Source: Clostridiaceae bacterium (GTDB taxonomy: Bacteria; Bacillota; Clostridia; Clostridiales; Clostridiaceae). Taken from it: 38,212 nt of DNA. Shown here one piece after another: positions 8,848 to 16,359 of the stretch. The translations under genes were made by a program, and so were the position numbers. Under the pieces are notes generated by a model, which saw only the letters and a program-made list of their open reading frames with translations, was not told the origin of the DNA and did not search any database. The stretch lies in contig JACMJL010000123.1 in assembly GCA_014380625.1 (NCBI GenBank), forward strand, positions 1-38,212, in the 5' to 3' direction. Each line of letters opens with the position of its first letter. The first letter of the stretch is position 1.

Positions 8848-10638
8848 TTAGCTTCTTACATATACTAACCATTCAATAATTATAAATAGTAAAGCAAATA
8901 TTAATAAAAGATAATTAAAACTTATTACTCCCCTATTTAAAGTGTTAGCCTGTGTTTTACTAGTAATACCCTTATCCACCCTTATATCACTTTCTGAAGA
9001 AGGAAAATTTACTGCAATTAATTTGCTGTCTTCCTTTTCACCTATTACTTGCTTTATTTCATATATTCCAGGTTTAGTGGTGGCTTCAAAAGGCTTCACT
9101 GGGTATTTAGAGCTTATATCTATTTTATTTTTATCTGGAGTAATTACATTTATTTTTTCTGTCTGAGGAAGTGGTATTATATCAACGCTATCTCCACAAT
9201 TATATTGTGTATTAGTAAGGGTATCTCTCTCAATGAGGTAGGAAATAAGATTATTAATGAAAATCGGGAACTCTGTGGTCAAAGGCAGATCTGTATTGTG
9301 AAAATCAAAACCTATTACTCCAACTTTCTGTCCCTTCTGCTCTCCTGCGAAAGAGGCCTCCTTTTCCCCAACCTTTAAAAGTACATTTCCCCAAAAGGGT
9401 GTTTCTAGGTTTCTTAATTTTGAAATAACAAAATTGTTATTTCCCATATATTTAGTTATTCCATTTGAAATTACAGAAGCATTTCCCCCTGTAACCTCTT
9501 CTCCCACCTTAAAAAGTTCATTGCTCATATTTGGATTAATAATTAATATACTTCCCTTCTCTGGAAGTTTCTTAGGCGTAGTTCCATCAAAAATATATAA
9601 ATCAAAATCATTTTTAATATCATCAACCTTAGTAGCTTTAAATAGTTCTACATCCTTTAGGGTGGTTATTGCCTTCTCCAAAAAAACATTTTGGGTGGTT
9701 ACTAAGAGAATTTTTTTAGCGTCCTTTTGCTTTACTATAGAGTAGATAGTATTATCCTCCATTAAAGCATCCTTCTGAGATATCTCACCATAAATATATC
9801 TATTATTTTCGGCTACGTTGTCAAAATATATTGTTTGAGTTTCCCCTTTTTTCATATTTACGTCCTTTAATCCGAGAAGTTTACTTTCACCATAGAGACA
9901 TAGTTCAATACTACAGTCCTCATTGCCATGATTTGTTACTCTAAACATAACCTTCAAACCTTTTTCAGCTTGGGTATGAGCTATGTATTCTAGGCTTACA
10001 TTATTTCTTCCAGTAGCCACATTTACTACTTCACCATTTAAATCCTTTATATTTACTGCTTTATCCGTAAAATAAATAACCTTATAATTCTGATACTGAT
10101 TACATATGGCTTTAACTAAGGAGTATGTATCCTCAATATTCCCTTCACTATTGGTATGCTTTATTTCCTCTATTTTATTAATCACATCTTTTTTATCAGT
10201 AGAACCGCTTACCTCCACCCTAGAATCTTTACCTGAAGTTATTAAAGTAATTTTACTTCCAGGTACTAAGGAGTTTACTGTAGCTTCTGCTTTTTTCTTT
10301 CCCTCCTCAAGTCTTGTCTCTTTTGACTCTATTGCACTCATACTTCCTGAGGTATCTATGACAATTACTATATTGGCATAATTTTTGCTTTTCCAAAATA
10401 TAAATGGATTTGCTAAGGAAAATATAATTAATAAAAGTACAAGAAGCTGCAGAAAAAACAATAAATTTTTTCTTAGCCGCTGAAAAGGAGTTGCTGCCTC
10501 TGTATCCATTAATACTTGTTGCCATAAATAAAGACTGGAGATTTCTCTTTCTTCAAACTTTTGCTTCAATAAGTACATTATAATTAATATAGGTATTAGA
10601 AGTAGAAACCATAAGGCACTGGTGGAGAAAAATTTCAT
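8848..10638 (-). CDS. BatA-type membrane protein with a von Willebrand A domain
   Basis: A 596-residue protein with the N-terminal BatA signature: two spans (7-25 and 59-79) enclosing a short loop with FQRLRKN. A vWA domain follows with metal-site residues DTSGS (95-99). The C-terminal part lacks recognisable catalytic motifs and ends in one membrane span (about 575-592). The ATG overlaps the stop of the upstream DUF58 gene by four bases (ATGA), so translation is coupled; GGAGGG lies in front. BatA proteins occur next to MoxR and DUF58 in many bacteria and are thought to act with them at the membrane. Function here is inferred from family and context. Confidence 0.9.
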   Translation of the reverse strand: MKFFSTSALWFLLLIPILIIMYLLKQKFEEREISSLYLWQQVLMDTEAATPFQRLRKNLLFFLQLLVLLLIIFSLANPFIFWKSKNYANIVIVIDTSGSMSAIESKETRLEEGKKKAEATVNSLVPGSKITLITSGKDSRVEVSGSTDKKDVINKIEEIKHTNSEGNIEDTYSLVKAICNQYQNYKVIYFTDKAVNIKDLNGEVVNVATGRNNVSLEYIAHTQAEKGLKVMFRVTNHGNEDCSIELCLYGESKLLGLKDVNMKKGETQTIYFDNVAENNRYIYGEISQKDALMEDNTIYSIVKQKDAKKILLVTTQNVFLEKAITTLKDVELFKATKVDDIKNDFDLYIFDGTTPKKLPEKGSILIINPNMSNELFKVGEEVTGGNASVISNGITKYMGNNNFVISKLRNLETPFWGNVLLKVGEKEASFAGEQKGQKVGVIGFDFHNTDLPLTTEFPIFINNLISYLIERDTLTNTQYNCGDSVDIIPLPQTEKINVITPDKNKIDISSKYPVKPFEATTKPGIYEIKQVIGEKEDSKLIAVNFPSSESDIRVDKGITSKTQANTLNRGVISFNYLLLIFALLFIIIEWLVYVRS

Positions 10639-11507
10639 ATAACTCCCTCCCTTACAAACTGCTCAAATACAACTTTTTCTAAAGATTCAGAAGCGGAAAC
10701 CTGTATAAAGGTTCCTCCGTATTTTTTAACCCCTTCTTTTAAAGTTATTGACATGGCTTTTAACTTGCTGTTGTATAGTTTTAATAGCTTGGGAGTTACT
10801 ATAATATTAATATCTTCACCAGTTTCACTATCAATAAGTCGTACCTGTCCCCCTAATAAAGGTGTTAATTCCTCTTCGGAAAGCACTTGTATTAGTATAA
10901 TTTGCTGTTTCTTATAAGCAAGATATTTAATTAACTCCTCCACAGACCCAGAGGTGAAAAAGTCAGAGATTACAACTGAAATCCCTCTGCTTTTCAACTC
11001 CTTCTTTTTAATGGCAGCAGCTAAAATTGTAGAACCTTTAAACTCCGTACCTTCCATAAATTGAAGTGCAGTTTGAAACATACTCTTACCCATATAGGAG
11101 GAACCACTTAGCAAAGTATTACCCTGAATCTTATTAATACTTACTCTGTCCAAATTGCTTAAAGCAAGATAGGTAAGTATTCCACTTATTTTCAAGGCCA
11201 TTTCACCCTTATTATCATCACCAAAATCCATGGACTTACTACAATCCACAAATATATTTAAAAGGGCTTCTCGCTCCTCCATATAAAGCTTAATAAAAAG
11301 CTTATCAAACCTTCCATAAGCGTTCCAATCTATCCTTCGAAAATCATCCCCTGCTGCATACTCCCTAAAATCTGAAAACTCTACAGAGCTACCTTTAGCC
11401 TTTGATTTTCTTCCACCAGAGGCACCATCAGTCATGGACATTCGAGCTTTTATAGAAATACTTTCAAGCTTATTAAAAAATTCTTTATCAAATATTTTTT
11501 CCTTCAT
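10635..11507 (-). CDS. DUF58 domain protein (MoxR partner)
   Basis: A 290-residue soluble protein with the DUF58 signature FSDFREYAAGDDFRRIDW (44-61) and a vWA-like fold with metal-site pattern DCSKS (88-92). DUF58 proteins are nearly always encoded directly after a MoxR ATPase, as here (12 bp gap), and are presumed to link the ATPase to the membrane vWA proteins. ATG at 11507 has AGGAAAG upstream. The stop overlaps the next start (ATGA). The family is certain; its biochemical role remains undefined. Confidence 0.93.
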   Translation of the reverse strand: MKEKIFDKEFFNKLESISIKARMSMTDGASGGRKSKAKGSSVEFSDFREYAAGDDFRRIDWNAYGRFDKLFIKLYMEEREALLNIFVDCSKSMDFGDDNKGEMALKISGILTYLALSNLDRVSINKIQGNTLLSGSSYMGKSMFQTALQFMEGTEFKGSTILAAAIKKKELKSRGISVVISDFFTSGSVEELIKYLAYKKQQIILIQVLSEEELTPLLGGQVRLIDSETGEDINIIVTPKLLKLYNSKLKAMSITLKEGVKKYGGTFIQVSASESLEKVVFEQFVREGVI

Positions 11508-11519
11508 AACATCACTTTC

Positions 11520-12503
11520 CTAAGCATCTTTAAGTTGACTTTCCAAGATTTCTTCAATAATTTTTTCAGGAGTTACTCCATCTGCAATAGCATCAAAGTT
11601 TAAGAAAAATCTATGTCTTAAGGAAGAAACAGCCACAAACTTTATATCATCAAAGGATACATTGAATCTGCCTTCCATAACTGCCCTTACCCTTGCCGTA
11701 GCTATAATAGCCTGAGCTGCCCTTGGACTAGCACCATATCTTACATATTTTTTTGTAAGTTCTGGTGCTTCCTTAAAGTCTGCATGAGTTGCCATTATTA
11801 CCTTAAGCGCGTACTCCTCAACAGCCTTAGACATTGGCACTTCCTTTAAAATTTTTCTCATTTTTAATATATCCTCACCATGAATTATTTTATTAAGCAC
11901 AGTTGGTTCATTATTTACAGTGACGCCAATAATACCCTTCAGTTCTTCTAGGCTTGGAAAAGGTATCATAAGCTTAAATAAAAATCTATCCAATTGTGCC
12001 TCTGGTAGGGGATAGGTGCCCTCATTTTCAAGAGGATTTTGAGTTGCTAGCACCATAAAGGGTTCTGCTAATCTGTATGTATTTACGCCTACAGTAACTG
12101 TATGTTCCTGCATAGCTTCAAGTAATGCAGACTGAGTTTTAGGGGTAGCCCTGTTAATTTCATCTGCAAGTAAAAGATGGGTAAATATTGGACCTCTTTG
12201 GAATTGAAAAGCACTATTGCCTTGTTCATTTTTAACAATGATATTTGTGCCCACTACATCCGCAGGCATTAGATCAGGGGTAAACTGTATTCTTGAAAAG
12301 GACAAATCTAACACCTTTGATAAGGTTTTAACTAACTGGGTTTTTCCAAGTCCTGGGGCACCCTCTAAGAGAACATTTCCACCGGTGAAAATAGCTATTA
12401 GTACTAACCTTATAATATCCTTTTGCCCTATAATAGCCTTACCTATCTCAAGTTCCACTTCTTTAATTTTATCTATTATATTTTTTATTTCTTTTTCATC
12501 CAT
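11520..12503 (-). CDS. MoxR-family AAA+ ATPase
   Basis: A 327-residue AAA+ ATPase with Walker A GAPGLGKT (48-55), Walker B LLLADEINR (110-118), sensor 1 ATQN (153-156) and a typical MoxR lid domain (YGASPRAAQAI). MoxR ATPases act as chaperones that insert cofactors or remodel complexes together with vWA-domain partners; DUF58 and two vWA proteins follow in the same operon. The start is fixed by an in-frame stop two codons upstream. There is no Shine-Dalgarno within 12 bases of the ATG. A purine-rich GGAAGTGAG lies at 12552-12544, beyond a 7-bp stem-loop that could bring it close (see findings). Confidence 0.95.
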   Translation of the reverse strand: MDEKEIKNIIDKIKEVELEIGKAIIGQKDIIRLVLIAIFTGGNVLLEGAPGLGKTQLVKTLSKVLDLSFSRIQFTPDLMPADVVGTNIIVKNEQGNSAFQFQRGPIFTHLLLADEINRATPKTQSALLEAMQEHTVTVGVNTYRLAEPFMVLATQNPLENEGTYPLPEAQLDRFLFKLMIPFPSLEELKGIIGVTVNNEPTVLNKIIHGEDILKMRKILKEVPMSKAVEEYALKVIMATHADFKEAPELTKKYVRYGASPRAAQAIIATARVRAVMEGRFNVSFDDIKFVAVSSLRHRFFLNFDAIADGVTPEKIIEEILESQLKDA

Positions 12504-12510
12504 TAATTAT

Positions 12511-12552
12511 GTTTAGTAAACAACTATGTAAGCCCACTAAACTCTCACTTCC
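12511..12552 (-). promoter_or_regulatory. Stem-loop between ribosome site and start of the MoxR gene
   Basis: Perfect 7-bp inverted repeat (GTTTAGT / ACTAAAC, 12511-12517 and 12536-12542) between a GGAAG-type ribosome site and the ATG at 12503. Looping it out shortens the spacing from about 44 to about 12 bases. Confidence 0.45.
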
Positions 12553-12593
12553 TTTCCTTTTACACTCTTTTTTCTATAAAAGTACCGTTATGT

Positions 12594-14183
12594 TCACTGC
12601 TGAAGAGAAGAGAAATATCCTTTTATAACATCCTTCATACCATCAGGTATTTCATTGTCATTAAGGCTTTCCATAGCTTTATCATTATATTGACCTATTA
12701 CTTGATCATAGGGTATTAGGGTTCCTAATTCTGCATTATAGTCTTCAGTTATAGTACTTTCACTTCCTGCTGAGTTCCCATTCTTTTTTCCAGTTAGCCC
12801 CGAGGCTGTATTTGTTCCGCCTAAGTTACTTGGGGTATATACCTTTTCATATTGTTTTTCAGTGCCTGCACTGGGCTGCTTATTAGCAATACCACCACCA
12901 GAATAGTCTGTTACTCCCCCATCACCATTACCACTTCCATTTCCTGCACCACTACCTCCAGCGCCCTGACCTTGGCCTTGTCCGGAGCCTTGCCCTTGTC
13001 CCTGACCTGATCCCGATCCTTGCCCGGAGCCTTGTCCTTGTCCTTGTCCAGCCCCCTGCCCTTGGGCTTGTTGACTACCGCCACCATTCTGAGGCTGTCC
13101 CTGAATATTTTGTTGAAGTTGTGCCACAGCTTTATTCATAGATTCATTACTCATTCCACTTTCAATTGATGCAGATATACTATCCACGCTACTATTTATA
13201 GCACTTTCATCCCCACTAGCAAGAGCATTATTTAAACTATCCAATTGCGCCTGTAAGGTCTTATTATCCGTAGATGCTGAAGCTTTTGTTAGACTGTCCT
13301 TCAGCTTCGCTTTAGCATCCCCATCCATTGTTTTACTGTCCTTTTTCAACTTATCTAATTCCTTTTTTACCTCTTTAACATCGCTTTTTTTAATAGCCTC
13401 TGCTAAAGCCTTTGTTGTACTATTTTCACCAAACTTTGCTTCTAAGTTTTTAACATCCTTTACCAGCTGCTCATTCTTCTTTAACTCCAATTTTTCAGCA
13501 GTTTTATCTACTGCTTTTTCTGCTTCTTTAATCTCCTTAGCAGATTTTAATTCTGTCTTCAACTCTTGAAGTTTGGCTAGTAGGTCTTTTTTCTGCTCTG
13601 CATCAAGTTTCTTCGTTTCTTTAATCTTTTCTACAGCCACCTCAACCCTTTTAACCTGCTCATTTTTATAAACCTTTAAATTATGGTTTTTTTCAGCTAT
13701 GTCCTTAAGTGGGTCCGGTAATAGAGTTGTTGCTAATATAATAACAATTAGAAAGCTTAAAACAATAATCCTATTTCTTTTGGGAATTAAAGGGATATTC
13801 TTTTTATAATTTAATTCTTTTAGATTGCTTAAGGCGTCCTTAACTAAAAGTTCTTTATAAGGAGAGTCTTCTTTTTCTATTTCAAGAGATGTTGATATTC
13901 TTTCCTTCAATTCAAAAACATCCACCTTTGAAGCGATGTTTTTTAAATTAGGTTTAATTATTATAGAATATAAAAATGAAAGAGCAATAGCCGTAACTGT
14001 AATATAAATTGCCTTATCATACACCTTATATATGGGTATCAACCTAGAAGCAATAATCATAGTTATACCTATAACTAGGGCTACAGAAATTCCTATAATA
14101 ACATTGAAAATAATATTCTTTAATATAAATCTTCGCCTTATTCTTTTCAAAATAGAGTAAATTTCTTTATAGGAATTTTTCAA
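12594..14183 (-). CDS. Coiled-coil membrane protein with Gly/Gln-rich repeat, DUF4175-like position
   Basis: Three N-terminal hydrophobic segments (two near the N-terminus and one around 140-160) are followed by about 170 residues of Lys/Glu-rich predicted coiled coil. A low-complexity block of G, Q, S and A follows (QGQGQGSGQGSGSGQG-type, coded near 12930-13080). A conserved-looking C-terminus ends in IPDGMKDVIKGYFSSLQQ. Such a tail, with location directly before MoxR/DUF58/vWA genes, resembles DUF4175-type proteins of other Bat operons, but I do not recognise the family with certainty. The longest frame begins with a GTG at 14192 that overlaps the ribosome site; TTG at 14183, eight bases after AGGAGG, is the better start (529 residues). 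It is probably a scaffold for the MoxR-vWA complex. Confidence 0.75.
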   Translation of the reverse strand: MKNSYKEIYSILKRIRRRFILKNIIFNVIIGISVALVIGITMIIASRLIPIYKVYDKAIYITVTAIALSFLYSIIIKPNLKNIASKVDVFELKERISTSLEIEKEDSPYKELLVKDALSNLKELNYKKNIPLIPKRNRIIVLSFLIVIILATTLLPDPLKDIAEKNHNLKVYKNEQVKRVEVAVEKIKETKKLDAEQKKDLLAKLQELKTELKSAKEIKEAEKAVDKTAEKLELKKNEQLVKDVKNLEAKFGENSTTKALAEAIKKSDVKEVKKELDKLKKDSKTMDGDAKAKLKDSLTKASASTDNKTLQAQLDSLNNALASGDESAINSSVDSISASIESGMSNESMNKAVAQLQQNIQGQPQNGGGSQQAQGQGAGQGQGQGSGQGSGSGQGQGQGSGQGQGQGAGGSGAGNGSGNGDGGVTDYSGGGIANKQPSAGTEKQYEKVYTPSNLGGTNTASGLTGKKNGNSAGSESTITEDYNAELGTLIPYDQVIGQYNDKAMESLNDNEIPDGMKDVIKGYFSSLQQ

Positions 14184-14300
14184 TATATTCACCTCCTAGA
14201 GTTATTTGTAATTCTCAGCCATTTAAACTAAATTTCTTTATTAAGATATATTCACCATTAGTTCAATATCAATATAATTGGTCTTAAAGACTTTCTTAGT

Positions 14301-14512
14301 GACATTAGTATAGTTTGGCGAAAGATACTTTGAGCGAAACTTAGTAACTCTTATGCTGGCGACTTAAAAAATCCGTAATTGGGCCCCAAGGACGGGGCCC
14401 AGCCATCTTACCCACAGGAGGTGGGATTAAGATGGGTAGGATTTTTTAAACGAGCCAGCATTAGAGGTACTTGCTACAGCGAAGGTAGCTGTAGCCAAAC
14501 TATACTAAGGTC
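14301..14512. repeat. Large structured non-coding element, copy 1
   Basis: The 344-bp gap 14193-14536 contains no gene but a nested set of inverted repeats. Outer stem: 14305-14319 with 14494-14508, 15 bp perfect. Second stem: 14343-14360 with 14454-14471, 16 of 18 paired. Third: 14364-14374 with 14439-14449, 11 bp perfect and flanked by A6/T6. Two inner hairpins (14381-14387 with 14394-14400, GC-only; 14404-14415 with 14421-14434) and one side hairpin (GCTACAG/CTGTAGC near 14473-14493) complete a branched fold. On the minus strand it sits in the 5' leader of the coiled-coil/MoxR gene set; its symmetry would let it fold in either transcript. A shorter relative lies at 35834-35947. It is not a riboswitch class I recognise. 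Confidence 0.8.
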
Positions 14513-14536
14513 TCCATGATGTGTTTAATTCTAATT

Positions 14537-15427
14537 TTATTTCCTCTTAAATAGCTTCCTCCTTGCAGGGTTTAACTTTAAAGCACTTAGCCATAATAAA
14601 ATAGCAGAAATCGCTATATTAATCATAGAATTTATATGCCACACTAATAGCCCACTTTGTTTTCCAGATATATAGAGTCCTGGAAGAAAAGACCCCATTC
14701 CTTGTCCTAATTGGGTTGAGAGAAGGGAGGCTAATCCTGAGATAGGATTCAAATACATTAACCAAAAGGTTTCATTGTAGGGAGTATGGCTAATGTTAAG
14801 TTTTGGTACTACAACTAATTGAACATAAAATAAGGTTATTAATAGAGTTCCAAACACTAAAAACATTACTACCGCATAGGAAAGTACATTGGCTGCAGTA
14901 CTTTTCTTTATATATGTAGAAAAGAATAACCCTATACTACCTAAAGTTATAGCTGAGATTATATAGTATAGAAATACCTGGGCCAACTCTTTAACCCCTA
15001 TAATCCCATAAAGGAATATTATTGAAAATATTGGAATAGAGGAAATCACCAACAGTATTATATGACTAAGAGAAGCAAATAACTTTCCTGCTATTATAGA
15101 TCCTTGCCTCAAGGTGGTAGACATAAGTATATCTAGGGTTTGTTTTTCACGTTCTCCAGATATAGATCCAGCTGTTAAGGCAGGTGCTATTAACCCAATA
15201 AGACAATATTGCACTATTACCATAAATATATAGGTACTAAAAATACTCCTTGATTCTATTCTTCCCATAGAACCTGCCATACTAATCTTCATCATAAAAA
15301 TTGTTATTAATCCAAGAACAAGATTGTAGATACCAATGAGAAATACTGCCCTCCACCCTCTCATCTTAACTTTAAGTTCTTTTAATAAAACTGGATTTAT
15401 TCTAAAATTCTCTTTACTTATCTTCAT
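14537..15427 (-). CDS. ABC-2 type transporter permease
   Basis: A 296-residue permease with about six membrane spans. The conserved ABC-2 segment SGEREKQTLDILMSTTLRQG lies between spans 2 and 3. The start overlaps the end of the ATPase gene by four bases, so the two form one transporter. The substrate cannot be deduced. Placement between an exported 788-aa protein and the vWA/MoxR genes suggests a job tied to that envelope system rather than to the NRPS. After its stop comes the structured element. Confidence 0.92.
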   Translation of the reverse strand: MKISKENFRINPVLLKELKVKMRGWRAVFLIGIYNLVLGLITIFMMKISMAGSMGRIESRSIFSTYIFMVIVQYCLIGLIAPALTAGSISGEREKQTLDILMSTTLRQGSIIAGKLFASLSHIILLVISSIPIFSIIFLYGIIGVKELAQVFLYYIISAITLGSIGLFFSTYIKKSTAANVLSYAVVMFLVFGTLLITLFYVQLVVVPKLNISHTPYNETFWLMYLNPISGLASLLSTQLGQGMGSFLPGLYISGKQSGLLVWHINSMINIAISAILLWLSALKLNPARRKLFKRK

Positions 15428-16359
15428 ATTGACGCCTCCATGGTGGCAGTTACCTTCATAAATATGTCCTCTAGATTCCCATCTAGAGCATTAAAGGAAA
15501 TTACCGGAATATTGTTCTGAACTAAACGCATTAAAAGTGCACTCATAAAAGCATCGTCTCCTTTGAAATTAGCTTCTATGGTATTTTCTCCAGCAGTATT
15601 TACTTCTACAACATCTGGGTATTCTTTAAGTATTCTCACAGCTTCCTCTAATTTATTCAAAACTTTTATCCTGATTCTCTGAGAGTGATAAACCTTTTGA
15701 ACTATTTCATCAACTGTGCCACTCATTAAAATATGTCCCTTTTCAATAATTCCGATGATTGTGCAAAGTTCTGCAAGTTCAGGAAGTATATGGGAACTAA
15801 CTAATATAGTTTTCCCCATAGATTTAAGTGTTCTTAATATTTCCTTCATCTCAACTCTGGCTCTTGGGTCCATTCCTGATGCAGGTTCATCAAGTACCAA
15901 TAAATCCGGATTGTGAACCAAACTCCTTGCAAGACAAAGTCTCTGCTTCATACCTCTTGAGAGGGTATCCACGTAGACATCTTTTTTATCACTTAAATCT
16001 ACTAACTCTAAAAGATCCTTACATACTTTTTCTCTTTCCTTGCCCTTTATATTATATATGGATGCGTAAAATTCTAAATACTCCATAACCTTTAAATCAT
16101 CATATACTCCAAAAAAATCTGGCATATATCCAATTCTACTTTTAAGGGTTCTTAAATTGTTTGATACATCAATATTATCGATAAATACCTTTCCTGAGGT
16201 TGCGGTTAAAAGTCCACATACTATCTTCATAGTGGTGGTTTTGCCTGCGCCATTAGGACCAACAAATCCAAAGATTTCACCTTTAGGAATATGAAGTGAT
16301 AGGTTATTAACCGCCTGAAAAGCTCCATAGTTTTTACACAAATTTTCAATCTTTAACAT
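15424..16359 (-). CDS. ABC transporter ATP-binding protein
   Basis: A 311-residue ATPase of the ABC-2 exporter class: Walker A GPNGAGKTTT, signature LSRGMKQR (R in place of the second G of LSGGQ, common in this class), Walker B LLVLDEPASGMDP, and a C-terminal extension of about 85 residues. The start overlaps the preceding stop by one base (TAATG), with AAGGTGA as ribosome site. It pairs with the permease that follows. Transport substrate unknown. Confidence 0.95.
   Translation of the reverse strand: MLKIENLCKNYGAFQAVNNLSLHIPKGEIFGFVGPNGAGKTTTMKIVCGLLTATSGKVFIDNIDVSNNLRTLKSRIGYMPDFFGVYDDLKVMEYLEFYASIYNIKGKEREKVCKDLLELVDLSDKKDVYVDTLSRGMKQRLCLARSLVHNPDLLVLDEPASGMDPRARVEMKEILRTLKSMGKTILVSSHILPELAELCTIIGIIEKGHILMSGTVDEIVQKVYHSQRIRIKVLNKLEEAVRILKEYPDVVEVNTAGENTIEANFKGDDAFMSALLMRLVQNNIPVISFNALDGNLEDIFMKVTATMEASI

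Noticed and set aside
10307-10525. Minus-strand 72-codon frame inside the BatA-type gene
   Set aside because: It overlaps the conserved vWA region in another frame; it is a shadow.
12930-13080. Short periodic repeats resembling a CRISPR array
   Set aside because: They are in-frame codons of a Gly/Gln/Ser low-complexity tract, without spacers of constant length or cas genes.
14301-14512. Known riboswitch class (T-box, SAM, lysine, cobalamin, cyclic di-GMP)
   Set aside because: None of the conserved core words of these classes was found, and copy 2 lies at gene ends rather than in a leader.
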